Shown in pieces: positions 1 through 10,300 of a stretch of DNA of 34,163 bases. Each line of letters starts with the position of its first letter. The first letter of the stretch is position 1. Source of the stretch: Cerina litoralis (GTDB lineage Bacteria; Bacteroidota; Bacteroidia; Flavobacteriales; Flavobacteriaceae); the NCBI GenBank assembly GCA_022008415.1, contig JAIRBC010000038.1, positions 1-34,163 of the forward strand, read 5' to 3'. Both the position numbers and the translations under genes were made by a program. The notes below the pieces were generated by a model. It did not search any database and was not told the origin of the DNA. It saw nothing but the letters and a program-made list of their open reading frames with translations.

Positions 1-111
1 GGTCTGGAAGGACTGAAGGCCAAAAGACCGGCCCTTTTGGTGGACGACGGTATCGAACCAAAACTGCAGGCCTTTTTTGAGCCCAAGGATTCTACTTCCA
101 CAAAAGAATAA
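1..111 (+). CDS. 3' end of an unrecognised gene
   Basis: The first reading frame is open from base 1 to a TAA at 109-111 and encodes the last 36 residues of a protein that begins outside the window. The tail contains the stretch KRPALLVDDGIEPKLQAFF and ends in a polar Ser/Thr/Lys-rich segment. I do not recognise the family and assign no function. It is convergent with the M16 peptidase gene that ends at 395. Confidence 0.55.
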   Translation, partial: GLEGLKAKRPALLVDDGIEPKLQAFFEPKDSTSTKE

Positions 112-394
112 TTCTGTTAGATTCGCTGCCTTCTATAGCCCAATGTCATTTAGCTAAGAAATTATTCATGACGGCTTTCAAGTCGTGGTTTTGATAATCT
201 CCGAGTCGGCAAAAAACAAATCAGAAACTGAAATGGTTGTTTAGGGTATATATAAGTGCAAAATCTGAACTCAATGGCCTTGGATTTTCAAACCCTCCGT
301 CATTCCGTGAAGAACGGAACGCCATCTCCCTTCGTCTGGCCGCGTACCACTGAAGCTTAAGCGGGGGGGCAAGGGAGTAGCCAAAGCTGCACAA
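112..394. other. Intergenic region between convergent genes, with two short hairpins
   Basis: No convincing gene is present. Two small hairpins are visible. One pairs 167-172 with 182-187 (one G-T pair) and is followed by a short T-rich stretch, so it could be a weak terminator for the upstream gene. The other pairs TTCCGT at 303-308 with ACGGAA at 314-319 and resembles a dispersed REP-type hairpin. Neither is strong enough to name firmly. Confidence 0.35.
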
Positions 395-3112
395 CTACTT
401 TTTAAAATCCCCAGCGTTCACCACCGTCCATTCCTTGTAAGGTTTTATATATTTTTTGATGGCCTTGTTTACATCATCCACGGTTAGTTTTTTGGTTTTC
501 TCTTCCAACGCTTTTTGGAAGTCCATCGTACGACCGTAGTACAGGTTGTTATTGATCGTACTGGCCAATTCATTATCCTTGGCCCTGGATACGCTTTCTT
601 CCTGCACCCATCCATTGACCGCATTTTTTAATTCCTCTTCCGTAATTCCATCCTTGATGAATCTATCCAACTCTTCGGCGAAATCCGATTGTACCTTATC
701 ATAGTTGTCCGGGTTGTAGATGGCGTACAGAAAGAGGGTTGAGTTTTTATCCTCTTTTTCACTACCCGCACTCAGTTGGGCTCCCACCCCATAACTTACC
801 CCGTCCTTTTGTCTTAAGCGATCTGCAAAACGGGAATTTAGGAATCCACCGCCCAAAATGGTAGAAGCTATATTGAGCGCAGGGTAGTCCGGACTGTCTT
901 GGCTCATTTCTACCCCAAGGTTGCCCAAGGTAAAGGCATTCTTCTTATCGGGTGTCAAGATATCCTCATGTACGTCTTTGTTGGGTACATAGGGGTCCGC
1001 TAAGCGTTGGTAGGGCGATTTGCTCTGGAAGTCCTTAAATTCTTTTTCCATAAGGGACTTAATCCCATCGGACTTTAAGGTTCCGATTCCGACCAAAATA
1101 GATTTTCCCAGGCCATAGAATTCACTATAAAACGATTTGACGCCCTGAATTGTGGTAGCCTTTATGGCATCGGCTTGTTCGGCAAGGGTCATGGTGTAAA
1201 GCGGATGACCTTTTGGGAAGTGGTTGTTGATAATCCTTAATCTATAGGATGCCAAATATTGGGGGTCCGTTTTATTGTTCTCTATGGAGGCCAACATGGC
1301 GGTTTTTATTTTTTCCAATTCGGAGGACTCAAAAGAGGGATTTTTTAGCATATCTGCCATCAGGGACAAGGTTGGTATTAAATTTTCCTCAGTAGAATTT
1401 ACACTTGCATAGACATTGCCGTTTCTGGCACTAAAGTATACGGACGATTTTAATTTGCTCAGTTCGTCCTCGATCTGTTGCCTCGTTTTAGATTTTGTTC
1501 CCTTGTTGAGCATCGCGGCCGTCAAGGAGGGGAGCATTCCTTGATTGGTAAGGGATTTGGCATCCCCATTTCGGATACTGAAACTCATGCTGACCGTATT
1601 GCCACGATTGTTTTTTTCGATTAAACCATAGGCGATTCCGTTGGGCAATTTTCCTTTTTCCAATCTTTTTTCTATGGCATCATAACCTACATCGAAAGCT
1701 TCCCCTGTACCCATGGCCTCTTTTCCTTTGTAATTGTCCACTAAGGCGGCCAGGTTTTCGGTATGTGGTATAAAAACCGTTTCCGCCGGGGTCTTGGTTG
1801 GATGGAACCTACCGATGGTCCGGTTGGTTGGGATCAGGTATTTTTGAGCTGCGGCATTTACCTTGTCCAAGGTCATGTTTTCAATTCTATCCCGTTGTAT
1901 AAATGCCAAGCGCCAGTCTCCCGCTCCGATAAATTCGCTCATATAGGTGCCCAAATAACCAGAGTTTCTAAAGATCTGATCAATTTGCTTTAGGAGGTTG
2001 GCCTTGGCCCTGTCCAATTCTTCCTGGGTCACTGGTTTGGATTTAAATCCGTTCAAGGTTTCTTTCATAGTTTTTTCTGCCTCGTCCGCATCTTTGTCGG
2101 AAGGTACCTCTACTTCTATATAAAGGAAACCGGGCTCTTTAAGAAAAAAGAAAGCGGAGGATACGGACGAAGCCTTTTGGGAATCTACCAGTGCCTTGTA
2201 AAGTCTTCCAGAAGGGGCATCGGTCAAAACGTCCTCTACTATAGACATGGCAGCATAGTCTTCGTCCGATCCGGATGGGGTATGGTAGAGCGCGGATACT
2301 AGTTGAAGGTCGCCTATCCTGTCTACATTTACACGTTTCTCACCGTCCTGTGCGGGTTCCACGGTATAGGAGTCGACTAGGGGCGCACCGGGATTTGTAA
2401 TTTCCCCGAATTTTTTTTGGATCAGTTCCAAGGTCTTTTCGGGATCGAACTTTCCGGTGACCATTAGGACTGCATTATCGGGACGATAGTACTTTTTATA
2501 AAAGGCCTTTAGGTTTTCTATGGGAACCCGCTCAATATCCGAACGGTTTCCGATGGTCGATTTTCCGTAATTGTGCCAAAGGTAGGCGGCATTGGTTACC
2601 TGCTGCCTCAATACCCTGGAAGGGTTGTTTTCCCCACTTTCAAATTCGTTCCGTACGACGCTGAACTCCGAGTCCAGGTCTTTTTTTGCGATAAAGGAAT
2701 TTACCATTCGGTCCGCTTCCAAGTCCAGTGCCCAATCCAAGTTCTCGTCCGTAGCATTGAAGGTCTCAAAATAATTGGTCCTATCGTACCAGGTCGTTCC
2801 ATTGGGGCGTGCGCCATGGGTGGTCAATTCTTGAGGGATATTTGGGTGGTTGGGGGTGCCTTTAAAAGCCATGTGCTCTAAAAGATGTGCCATGCCCTTT
2901 TCGCCATAGCCTTCGTTTCGGGAACCTACCTTATAAGTAATATTTACCGTTATGGTTTGGGAGGAGTTGTCCGGAAACAAAAGTACCGTGAGGCCGTTAT
3001 CCATTTTGTATTCGGTGATCCCCTCTACGGAGGTTACCTTTTTTAATTGACCTTGTGCAAGATTGCCTGTGAAGACCCCTATAAATAGAAACAATACAAC
3101 TTTATAATACAT
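395..3112 (-). CDS. Secreted M16 family zinc metallopeptidase (two-half insulinase/pitrilysin type)
   Basis: This 905-residue protein is an exported peptidase that probably degrades peptides in the periplasm or at the cell surface. An N-terminal signal peptide (about residues 1-21) ends near Ala-Gln-Gly-Gln and has no lipobox. The first M16 domain carries the inverted zinc motif HLLEH at residues 76-80. The third metal ligand is probably Glu156 in VVRNEFE, 76 residues after His80, close to family spacing. An M16 C-terminal domain follows at about 200-390. From about 480 onward the protein repeats the fold without a second HxxEH, which is the usual inactive partner half. The length fits the tandem M16 family of Bacteroidota. 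It is a single gene diverging from the ThuA/dehydrogenase gene across a 486-bp gap. The physiological substrate cannot be read from the sequence. Confidence 0.93.
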   Translation of the reverse strand: MYYKVVLFLFIGVFTGNLAQGQLKKVTSVEGITEYKMDNGLTVLLFPDNSSQTITVNITYKVGSRNEGYGEKGMAHLLEHMAFKGTPNHPNIPQELTTHGARPNGTTWYDRTNYFETFNATDENLDWALDLEADRMVNSFIAKKDLDSEFSVVRNEFESGENNPSRVLRQQVTNAAYLWHNYGKSTIGNRSDIERVPIENLKAFYKKYYRPDNAVLMVTGKFDPEKTLELIQKKFGEITNPGAPLVDSYTVEPAQDGEKRVNVDRIGDLQLVSALYHTPSGSDEDYAAMSIVEDVLTDAPSGRLYKALVDSQKASSVSSAFFFLKEPGFLYIEVEVPSDKDADEAEKTMKETLNGFKSKPVTQEELDRAKANLLKQIDQIFRNSGYLGTYMSEFIGAGDWRLAFIQRDRIENMTLDKVNAAAQKYLIPTNRTIGRFHPTKTPAETVFIPHTENLAALVDNYKGKEAMGTGEAFDVGYDAIEKRLEKGKLPNGIAYGLIEKNNRGNTVSMSFSIRNGDAKSLTNQGMLPSLTAAMLNKGTKSKTRQQIEDELSKLKSSVYFSARNGNVYASVNSTEENLIPTLSLMADMLKNPSFESSELEKIKTAMLASIENNKTDPQYLASYRLRIINNHFPKGHPLYTMTLAEQADAIKATTIQGVKSFYSEFYGLGKSILVGIGTLKSDGIKSLMEKEFKDFQSKSPYQRLADPYVPNKDVHEDILTPDKKNAFTLGNLGVEMSQDSPDYPALNIASTILGGGFLNSRFADRLRQKDGVSYGVGAQLSAGSEKEDKNSTLFLYAIYNPDNYDKVQSDFAEELDRFIKDGITEEELKNAVNGWVQEESVSRAKDNELASTINNNLYYGRTMDFQKALEEKTKKLTVDDVNKAIKKYIKPYKEWTVVNAGDFKK

Positions 3113-3598
3113 ATTAAAGTAAATTGATTTTAAAATAAGTTCTAAAATTAATGAATTATAAAAACTTAAACGAGCTTAAGTGGTTTTTTGGCATAAGTTT
3201 ATCCTTGGGTTTAGTGAACCTTGTAAAGTGATTGAGAAAAGCAGATCATTCTGCGGAAGGATTAACGTTGTAAAATTGGTAACCAGTGATAAGGATTAAC
3301 ATTTTTACCTGTAATTATTACAATTGTATGTACTATATTTACCGTCCTATACCAGTTTAACCATAAAATGGTATTTTTCTTGGATATCGGTGGACCAATA
3401 ATCCGTTTTGTGATTCTTTTCCAAAAGTTTTTTGAGATTCCCCGGTCCTTGAGCTCTATAAAGTTGTATCAATGCCATCATCTTTTTCAATTTCTTCCAA
3501 CAAGTCCGACCTGGGCTACACCTTTGAGAAAAAGGTTTTGGGTACAGCGACTATTTCAACCATAATCGAATCAGAAAATTCCAAACCAAAATTCAACC
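3113..3598. promoter_or_regulatory. Divergent control region between the M16 peptidase and ThuA/dehydrogenase genes
   Basis: This 486-bp AT-rich gap holds no credible gene. Visible signals cluster at 3257-3340. There is a direct repeat AAGGATTAAC at 3257-3266 and 3291-3300, a perfect 13-nt palindrome TGTAATTATTACA at 3310-3322, and TATATTTA at about 3335, one base from the Bacteroidota -7 consensus TAnnTTTG. A promoter with an overlapping operator for the rightward dehydrogenase gene is plausible. The spacing to a -33 TTG element is not convincing, and the implied leader of about 250 nt is long. Confidence 0.35.
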
Positions 3599-6500
3599 AT
3601 GAAGAAAGTTTTATTATTGTTACTGGGGGTAAGCCTTATATCCTTGGTAAGTTGCGAAGAAAGTAACAAAAGGGAAGGCGAGCCCAAGGTTTTAGTATTC
3701 TCTAAAACGGCTGGTTTTAAGCACGCCTCCATCCCGGAAGGAATCAAGGCCATACAAAAGTTGGGAATGGAAAACGGTTTTGAGGTAGATACCACCAAGA
3801 ACGCCGAACTATTCAACGAGGAAAACCTTAAAAAATATTCCGCCGTTGTCTTTCTCAATACCACCGGGAATGTTTTGGATTATCGGCAAGAAGCGGCCTT
3901 CGAGAGATATATCCAGGCCGGCGGAGGTTTCGTCGGCGTACATTCCGCGACCGACACCGAATACGATTGGGGCTGGTACGGAAAACTTGTGGGGGCCTAT
4001 TTTAACGGGCATCCGAGGGTGCAGGAGGCCAAGTTTATTATAAAGGACAGGGATTTTCCCGCTACAAAATTCTTTGCGGACAGCATCTGGCAACGAAAGG
4101 ACGAACTGTACAATTTTAAGAAGATAAATCCGGATGTGAATGTGCTCATCACCATAGACGAAGGCTCCTATGAAGGGGGCACCAATGGCGATTTCCATCC
4201 TATGAGCTGGTACCACCAATACGATGGCGGAAGGGCCTTTTATACGGAACTTGGCCATACCGACGAGAGCTATACCGAAGATAATTACCTAAAACACTTG
4301 CTTGGAGGTATCCAATACGCTATAGGCGATAACGAAAAGCTGGATTATTCCAAAGCGACGACGCAATTTCCACCTGATGAGGACAGATTTTCAAAGACCG
4401 TATTATCGCACGGTCAGTTTTTTGAACCAACCGAAATGACAATCCTTCCCAATTTGGATATTTTGGTCATCCAAAGAAGGGGAGAAATTGTCCTATATGA
4501 TCATAAGACCCAAAAACTAAGGGAAGTTGGTAAATTGGATGTGTATTGGAAAACGCAGCATACCCCCGGAGTAAATGCCGAAGAGGGAATGCTAGGGCTA
4601 CAAAAAGACCCCGACTTCGAAAAGAACCATTGGATCTACATATATTACAGTCCTTCCGGAAAATCCGTGAACCGGCTTTCCAGATTTACCTTTAAAGATA
4701 ATACGTTCGATAAAAGTTCCGAAAAAATTATTTTGGAAGTAGGCTCCCAGCGCGAAATTTGCTGCCACACGGGAGGTTCGATCGCGTTTGGACCCGATGG
4801 TTTGCTCTATGTATCCACCGGCGATAATTCTACCCCTTTTAATGAAAAAGGGGTCAAATACATTAGCAGTGGGTATGCGCCCTTAAACGACATCCCCGGA
4901 CATCAACAATACGACGCCAGAAGATCCTCGGGGAATACCAATGACCTTAGGGGAAAGATCATTCGCATCAAAGTCAATGATGACGGCAGTTATGATATTC
5001 CCGAAGGCAACCTGTTCCCCGCAGGGACCGAAAAGACCCGTCCTGAGATCTATACCATGGGGCACCGGAATCCGTACCGAATTTCTGTAGATCAGAAAAA
5101 TGGAACCTTATATTGGGGCGAAGTAGGCCCAGATGCCAGAGTGGATAGTCTCAAGACCCGCGGTCCCAAGGGTTACGATGAGGTCAACCAAGCAATGAAA
5201 GCAGGAAATTACGGCTGGCCTTTATTTATTGGCAACAACTATCCCTATGTGCAATACGATTATGCCACCGGGGAAAGCGGCAAGGCCTTTGACCCTGAAA
5301 ATCCTGTCAATAATTCCAGGAACAATACGGGGCTTACGCAACTGCCTCCTACCCACCCGGCATTTATTTGGTACCCTTATGACGAATCTCCCGATTTCCC
5401 GGAAGTGGGTACCGGTGGTAGAAATGCCATGGCCGGCCCCGTGTATTACAGTGACCTGTACCCCAAGGAAACGGCACTGCCAAGTTATTATGATGGAAAG
5501 CTCATTATCTATGAATGGATAAGGGGGTGGATGAAGGCCGTAACCATGTTCCCTAATGGGGATTTTAACAAAATGGAACCTTTTGCCCCGGGAATTAAGC
5601 TCAACGCCCTGATCGATATGGAAGTGGGCCCCGATGGAAAAATCTATCTCTTGGAATACGGTAGCGGTTGGTTTAGCCAAAATGCCGATTCCGGGCTGTC
5701 CCGTATCGACTACAACAGTGGAAACCGGCCTCCGTTGGTAGACGATATTCAGGTAGACAAATCGTCGGGGGTACTCCCCTTGACCATCAATGCCACCGTA
5801 GAGGCCCGTGATCGTGAAAACGACCCGATGACCTATTTGTGGGATTTTGGGGATGGCAAGACCGTGGAGACCAAAACCCCCGAAGCATCCCATACTTTTG
5901 AGACCATGGGCGACTACTTTGTTTCCGTTACTGTAAAGGATGACAAGAATGCCGAGGCAAAAAGTGGGATGATGGAGGTTTATGCGGGCAATGAAAGGCC
6001 TAAAGTAAATATAGTGCTGAAAGGCAACAAGTCGTTTTATATGGCCGGGCAGCCCGTTAAGTACGAAGTTAAGGTGACGGACAATCCGGAATCGGATCCA
6101 ATAGACCCTGCCAATATTTATGTCTCCGTGGATTATTTGGAAGGCGTTGAAAAGGCATCATTGGCGATGGGCCATCAGCAGGCATCCGACAACCTGGGCG
6201 GAAAGGCCCTAGCCTTTTCACAGGATTGCAAGACATGTCACAAGGAAAGTGAAAAATCCATTGGACCTTCCTTCCTAGAGGTATCGGAGAAATACAAGGG
6301 AGATAAAGATGGGGAGAATTACATTAAGAAAAAGATATTGGAAGGAGGCAGTGGTGTATGGGGAGATGTTTCCATGCCCGCACATCCCGATTTGTCGGCA
6401 GAGGAGTTACAGCAAATTACCCAATGGATCGTTTCCTTGGCCGAGGACAACAAGTCGGTCAAGAAATCTTTACCGCCATCCGGCACCATTGTTCCCAAGG

Positions 6501-7018
6501 TAGACGACCCGAATTCGTCCATGGTTATAACGGCAAGTTATACCGATAAGGGCGGTAATAATAGTAAACCCCTTACCGGGCGAGCTACCGCGGTGTTGTC
6601 CAGTAGTACTATATCCATGTCGGAAGGCGTAAAAACGGACGGATTTTCTGCCGTTAAATTCAGTGGAATGGATTTATTGGTGATGCCAGCAACAAAAGGC
6701 TGGTTTGCCCTGGACGAAATAGATTTGACCGGGGTTGACGTTGCGGAAATCAACCTAGGATGGCAAGGGGAACTTCCTATAGGTCTGGACTTTGGGATGC
6801 ACTTGGATTCTCCCGACGGAAAGCTGATAGGAAAAGGCGGGATGCCCATACCGCCAAAATCGGATACCCCCCAGTCCTTCGGGAAAGCGGTGATAAAGAT
6901 GTCCCCGGTAACCGATGGCCAATTGCACCAGATTTATTTCACGTATACCTCCAAGGATCCCAAATTGACCGCAAAAATCAATACGGTAGTGGTTTCTGTA
7001 CAATTTAAAGGAGAATGA
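3599..7018 (+). CDS. Multidomain lipoprotein: ThuA + PQQ-type sugar dehydrogenase propeller + PKD + cytochrome c
   Basis: This 1139-residue exported lipoprotein has a lipobox LVSC with Cys19. Domains in order: a ThuA-like (GATase1-like) domain at about 28-242, with GVHSATD around His115 and Asp119; a glucose/sorbosone dehydrogenase beta-propeller at about 265-705, with CCHTGGS (His390, the position of the catalytic base in soluble PQQ glucose dehydrogenases) and GHRNP at 488-492; a PKD domain at about 710-797; a cytochrome c domain with CKTCH (Cys877, Cys880, His881) and probable axial Met926; and a C-terminal beta-rich, possibly carbohydrate-binding module at about 965-1139. The fusion implies oxidation of a sugar outside the cytoplasm with direct electron transfer to the attached haem. 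Substrate and cofactor are inferred. It converges with the second cytochrome-bearing dehydrogenase at 7320-10496. Confidence 0.9.
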   Translation: MKKVLLLLLGVSLISLVSCEESNKREGEPKVLVFSKTAGFKHASIPEGIKAIQKLGMENGFEVDTTKNAELFNEENLKKYSAVVFLNTTGNVLDYRQEAAFERYIQAGGGFVGVHSATDTEYDWGWYGKLVGAYFNGHPRVQEAKFIIKDRDFPATKFFADSIWQRKDELYNFKKINPDVNVLITIDEGSYEGGTNGDFHPMSWYHQYDGGRAFYTELGHTDESYTEDNYLKHLLGGIQYAIGDNEKLDYSKATTQFPPDEDRFSKTVLSHGQFFEPTEMTILPNLDILVIQRRGEIVLYDHKTQKLREVGKLDVYWKTQHTPGVNAEEGMLGLQKDPDFEKNHWIYIYYSPSGKSVNRLSRFTFKDNTFDKSSEKIILEVGSQREICCHTGGSIAFGPDGLLYVSTGDNSTPFNEKGVKYISSGYAPLNDIPGHQQYDARRSSGNTNDLRGKIIRIKVNDDGSYDIPEGNLFPAGTEKTRPEIYTMGHRNPYRISVDQKNGTLYWGEVGPDARVDSLKTRGPKGYDEVNQAMKAGNYGWPLFIGNNYPYVQYDYATGESGKAFDPENPVNNSRNNTGLTQLPPTHPAFIWYPYDESPDFPEVGTGGRNAMAGPVYYSDLYPKETALPSYYDGKLIIYEWIRGWMKAVTMFPNGDFNKMEPFAPGIKLNALIDMEVGPDGKIYLLEYGSGWFSQNADSGLSRIDYNSGNRPPLVDDIQVDKSSGVLPLTINATVEARDRENDPMTYLWDFGDGKTVETKTPEASHTFETMGDYFVSVTVKDDKNAEAKSGMMEVYAGNERPKVNIVLKGNKSFYMAGQPVKYEVKVTDNPESDPIDPANIYVSVDYLEGVEKASLAMGHQQASDNLGGKALAFSQDCKTCHKESEKSIGPSFLEVSEKYKGDKDGENYIKKKILEGGSGVWGDVSMPAHPDLSAEELQQITQWIVSLAEDNKSVKKSLPPSGTIVPKVDDPNSSMVITASYTDKGGNNSKPLTGRATAVLSSSTISMSEGVKTDGFSAVKFSGMDLLVMPATKGWFALDEIDLTGVDVAEINLGWQGELPIGLDFGMHLDSPDGKLIGKGGMPIPPKSDTPQSFGKAVIKMSPVTDGQLHQIYFTYTSKDPKLTAKINTVVVSVQFKGE

Positions 7019-7319
7019 CAAGTACTGCCTTGGAAGTGGGAACACCAGAATTTCTAGCTCCCCTCTTCGGATGAAGGGGGGCGTCCCAAAGGCTTTTTGT
7101 TGGGACGGGGAGTTTGATGACCGCGGCCCTTGTATATTCGCGAAATTATCGTTAGCGAACCTTAGGGTTTTTGCAAACAACCCTTCGTCTTCCCGTCTAA
7201 CTGCGGGAAGCCACTTCCCTTTGCCAAAAAGAAGGAACTTTGGTTCCCAAACACAAAAATATTTATCAACATAAAATGTGTAAACTAGGGAAGCGAAATT
7301 TATGAAACAATGGTTGCTA
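7019..7319. terminator. Structured gap between the two convergent dehydrogenase genes
   Basis: This 301-bp spacer between tail-to-tail genes carries several hairpins. CTCCCC at 7058-7063 pairs with GGGGAG at 7107-7112. This encloses a short CTTC/GAAG hairpin (7065-7068/7073-7076) and an 8-bp stem, 7082-7089 with 7100-7107, that shares base 7107 with the outer arm. A further 7-bp stem pairs CTTCCCG at 7189-7195 with CGGGAAG at 7204-7210. No gene is evident. The structures could stop transcription from both sides, but a classical T-run is missing, so a dispersed repeat is an alternative. Confidence 0.45.
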
Positions 7320-10300
7320 TTACTCAAGGGGATGTTCCTTTAATAGCTCCTCTGGCGAATAGAAGCCCGTTTTGCCCTTAATTTGCTCACGAACTTCGAT
7401 TACCTTATCCGCAGAAATCGCGGAGGCCTTATTGCCAAAACTATTTCTTACGTAGGTAAGCACGGCAGCGGTTTCATCTGGTGTCAGCAGTTTGCCAAAC
7501 GGGGTCATTGGCACTTGTCCGGGATATGTTTTTCCATTTACTTCCAATGGGCCCATAAGTCCGTTTGTAACCAGTTTTATTAGTCTTTCCTCACTGCCCG
7601 TAACCCATTTGGACCCTGCGATCGGTGGAAACCCGGAGGCTTCCAATCCTTTGCCGTCTTTTTGGTGACAGGTAGCGCAATACCCGTCCCTTTCAAATAT
7701 TTCTTTTCCGGAAGTGAGTAGGTCCAATTCTATTCCTTTTAGATCACTGTGTATGATTTTCTTGGGACCTTCACCCGTTTTATGTCCATTCAGGTGTGCA
7801 ATTGCAGCTTCGTAAGGTTTTTTCATCCATTTGTCCAGACCTTTTTTCCCGGCCTCGGTTACAATGGGTATTCCTGTGTCCTTGTCTAGCCAAGATGCTG
7901 CGACCAACGCCTCCAACCGTACCCTAGGATTGTCATCCTTTGCGGCCTGCATCAACAGTTCCGAATGGTCCGAAATCTGATGTCCGGCGTATCGGAGTAC
8001 GCCGACGGCGGCGGCACGGGCCCTAAAATCCTTGGCCTGGAGTACTTGGCCGAGTAGTTGTCTATCCACTTTGTTCAAGCCCCAAGAAACCCATAAAGCT
8101 TCCAATAGATTGTGGTCATAATTGGGGTCGTTTTTATCCAGTGCGGCTGCCCATGTTTTTAGTTTAGACAACACTTCGTCAGAATCCCTGCCACGAAGCT
8201 CCCTTTTTGTTCTATACCTGGTCCTGTATTCCGGAAGTTTTAAATTATCAAGCAATTCATCGATACTCGCATCTACGATTTTTGCAGGTTTCACCAAGGG
8301 TCTTGACGGATAGGTGATTCTATAGATCCTTCCGTGTACGTGGTCGCGGAGCGGATCACGGGCGTTGTGCTGCATATGGCCGATCAGGACGTTGCTCCAA
8401 TCGATAAGGTACAAAGAGCCGTCGGGTGCAAATTCCATATCTACGGGCCTAAAATTTGCATCGGTGGAAAAGACCAAATCTTGTCTCCACCGACTGAGAT
8501 AGCCAGCGGTTTTTGGGTCATCGACCATAGTGTGCTCCTTGGTGCCCAAAAACCCAATGGTGTTATTGATCAATACGTCCCCTTGAATATTATCGGGAAA
8601 ATGACGGCTTGAAACAAATTCAAGACCCGATGTTGGCCGAACGCGTTGTTTATCTTCGATCAGGTTTTCGGGAAGGGGAGAGGCCTCTCCATAACGGGGC
8701 TTGATGGTCCCCGGCATCATCCAGGTCATATCGGGTCCTGAGGTGTGTTCAAAGAACGGCTGTCCCCAATCGTCAAAAGCGATGCCCCAAGGATTGGGTA
8801 TGGACAATTGTGCCGTCCTTTCCAAATAATGCCGTTGCGGACTATAGCGGTAAAATCCACCATTGGTCGCCCGCACAGGGCCATAGGCGGTCTCTACGTT
8901 GGTGTGCAGGAATACGCCCTCTCCCATATAAATTGCCCCGGAGGGATCTGCGGTAAAGGCCCCAATGGCATGATGGGTATCGTGGTCGTCAAAATCGTTC
9001 AGTAGAATTTCTGTTTTGTCTGCCTTGTCATCGCCGTCGGTATCCGTTAAGAGCGAGAGGGTGTTGCCTTGTGATAGATAGACTCCTTCGGGAGCAAATT
9101 CAAAGCCAATTGGCCTACTTAGTCCATCTGCGAATATGGTTTGTTTGTCGGCCTTATTGTCTCCATCGGTATCTTCGAAAATCAGTAACTTATCGTTGGG
9201 TCTGGGGTCGCCCGGCTTGTAGTGAGGATAGCTCGGCATTACGGCTACCCACAACCGTCCCTTGTTGTCAAAAGAAATCTGGACCGGATTGGCGAGGTCG
9301 GGAAATTCCTCCTCCGTAGCGAATTGTTCGATCTTATATCCCGGGGCTACCTTGATCTTGTCCAGGGCATCCTTGCCGTACAAATATTCAGGGGTTCCGT
9401 TCCCATGGCCTTGTACATAATTGGTCTTTACGGGGGGCAATTTTCTTGTTTTTGCATCGGCTACCGCCAGATCCATTTTTTTGCCGTGTAAAGCTTCCCA
9501 TATAGCTGTATCCCGGATGGCGGTCATTTGGCGGACTTTTTCTATTTCAAAGGGGTAATTGTCCGGTCCGAAGGGATTGTAACGCCTTCCGTACACGTGG
9601 ACACCGTTGGGCATTTTGAAATCGTCGTGCCAAAACCAGTTTTTTTCGTTCACGGCATCGTTCACCAATTGCCTATTATTTTCCACCTTGCTTTCGGTTT
9701 TTCCAAATATATCGTCTACCAAGAGCTTGGCAAACTTTTGATAGCCCATATCCGTCAGTTGAAAACCGTCTTGGGTCAGGTCCGTACTTTCCGTGTCGTA
9801 CCATTTTTTTGTTGGATCAAAAGCGTCTACAAAAAGTACACTATCCTTGGCGGCTACTTCCCTCATGGCCTCTGTATACAATGCAAGATTCTTATTTTCC
9901 TTTACACCATTGGGCAGATCCATTTTTGCGGACAGGTCTTCAAAGGCGATGGGAGATACGAGTGCCAATTGAGGCGGTTTTGTCCCGTTGTATTTTTGGC
10001 TCTTGGTGTGCTGGATAAAGGCGTGCAGTTCGGCTTTGTAATTGTCCAGGTTCGTTGGGCCGTCAAAGGATTCGTTATACCCAAAAAAGGCGATGATGAT
10101 ATCGGCCTTTAGGTTGTGTAGCCATTCGTCTTCTGTAGGGAAATGCCCGATACTACCCGAAGGAGTTGAGAGCTCGCTGTTTTTGTAAAACTCTTCCGCT
10201 CCCGGAAACGCCCAAGGCGATTTTCTGGACGGGTGCGGTCTAAAACCCGGAGTGTTGCCCGCATCGCACATATTCCTAATGAACAAGGAATCCTTAGGGT

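Noticed and set aside
3368-3565. Plus-strand open frame in the control region upstream of the ThuA/dehydrogenase gene
   Set aside because: It is short, overlaps other open frames and has no recognisable protein features. It is more likely leader or promoter sequence.
5222-5893. 223-codon open frame antisense to the propeller domain
   Set aside because: It lies wholly inside the well-supported 3599-7018 gene and its translation has no recognisable domain.
9528-10112. 194-codon plus-strand open frame opposite the SGNH-like domain
   Set aside because: It is fully antisense to a well-supported gene and has no domain signature.
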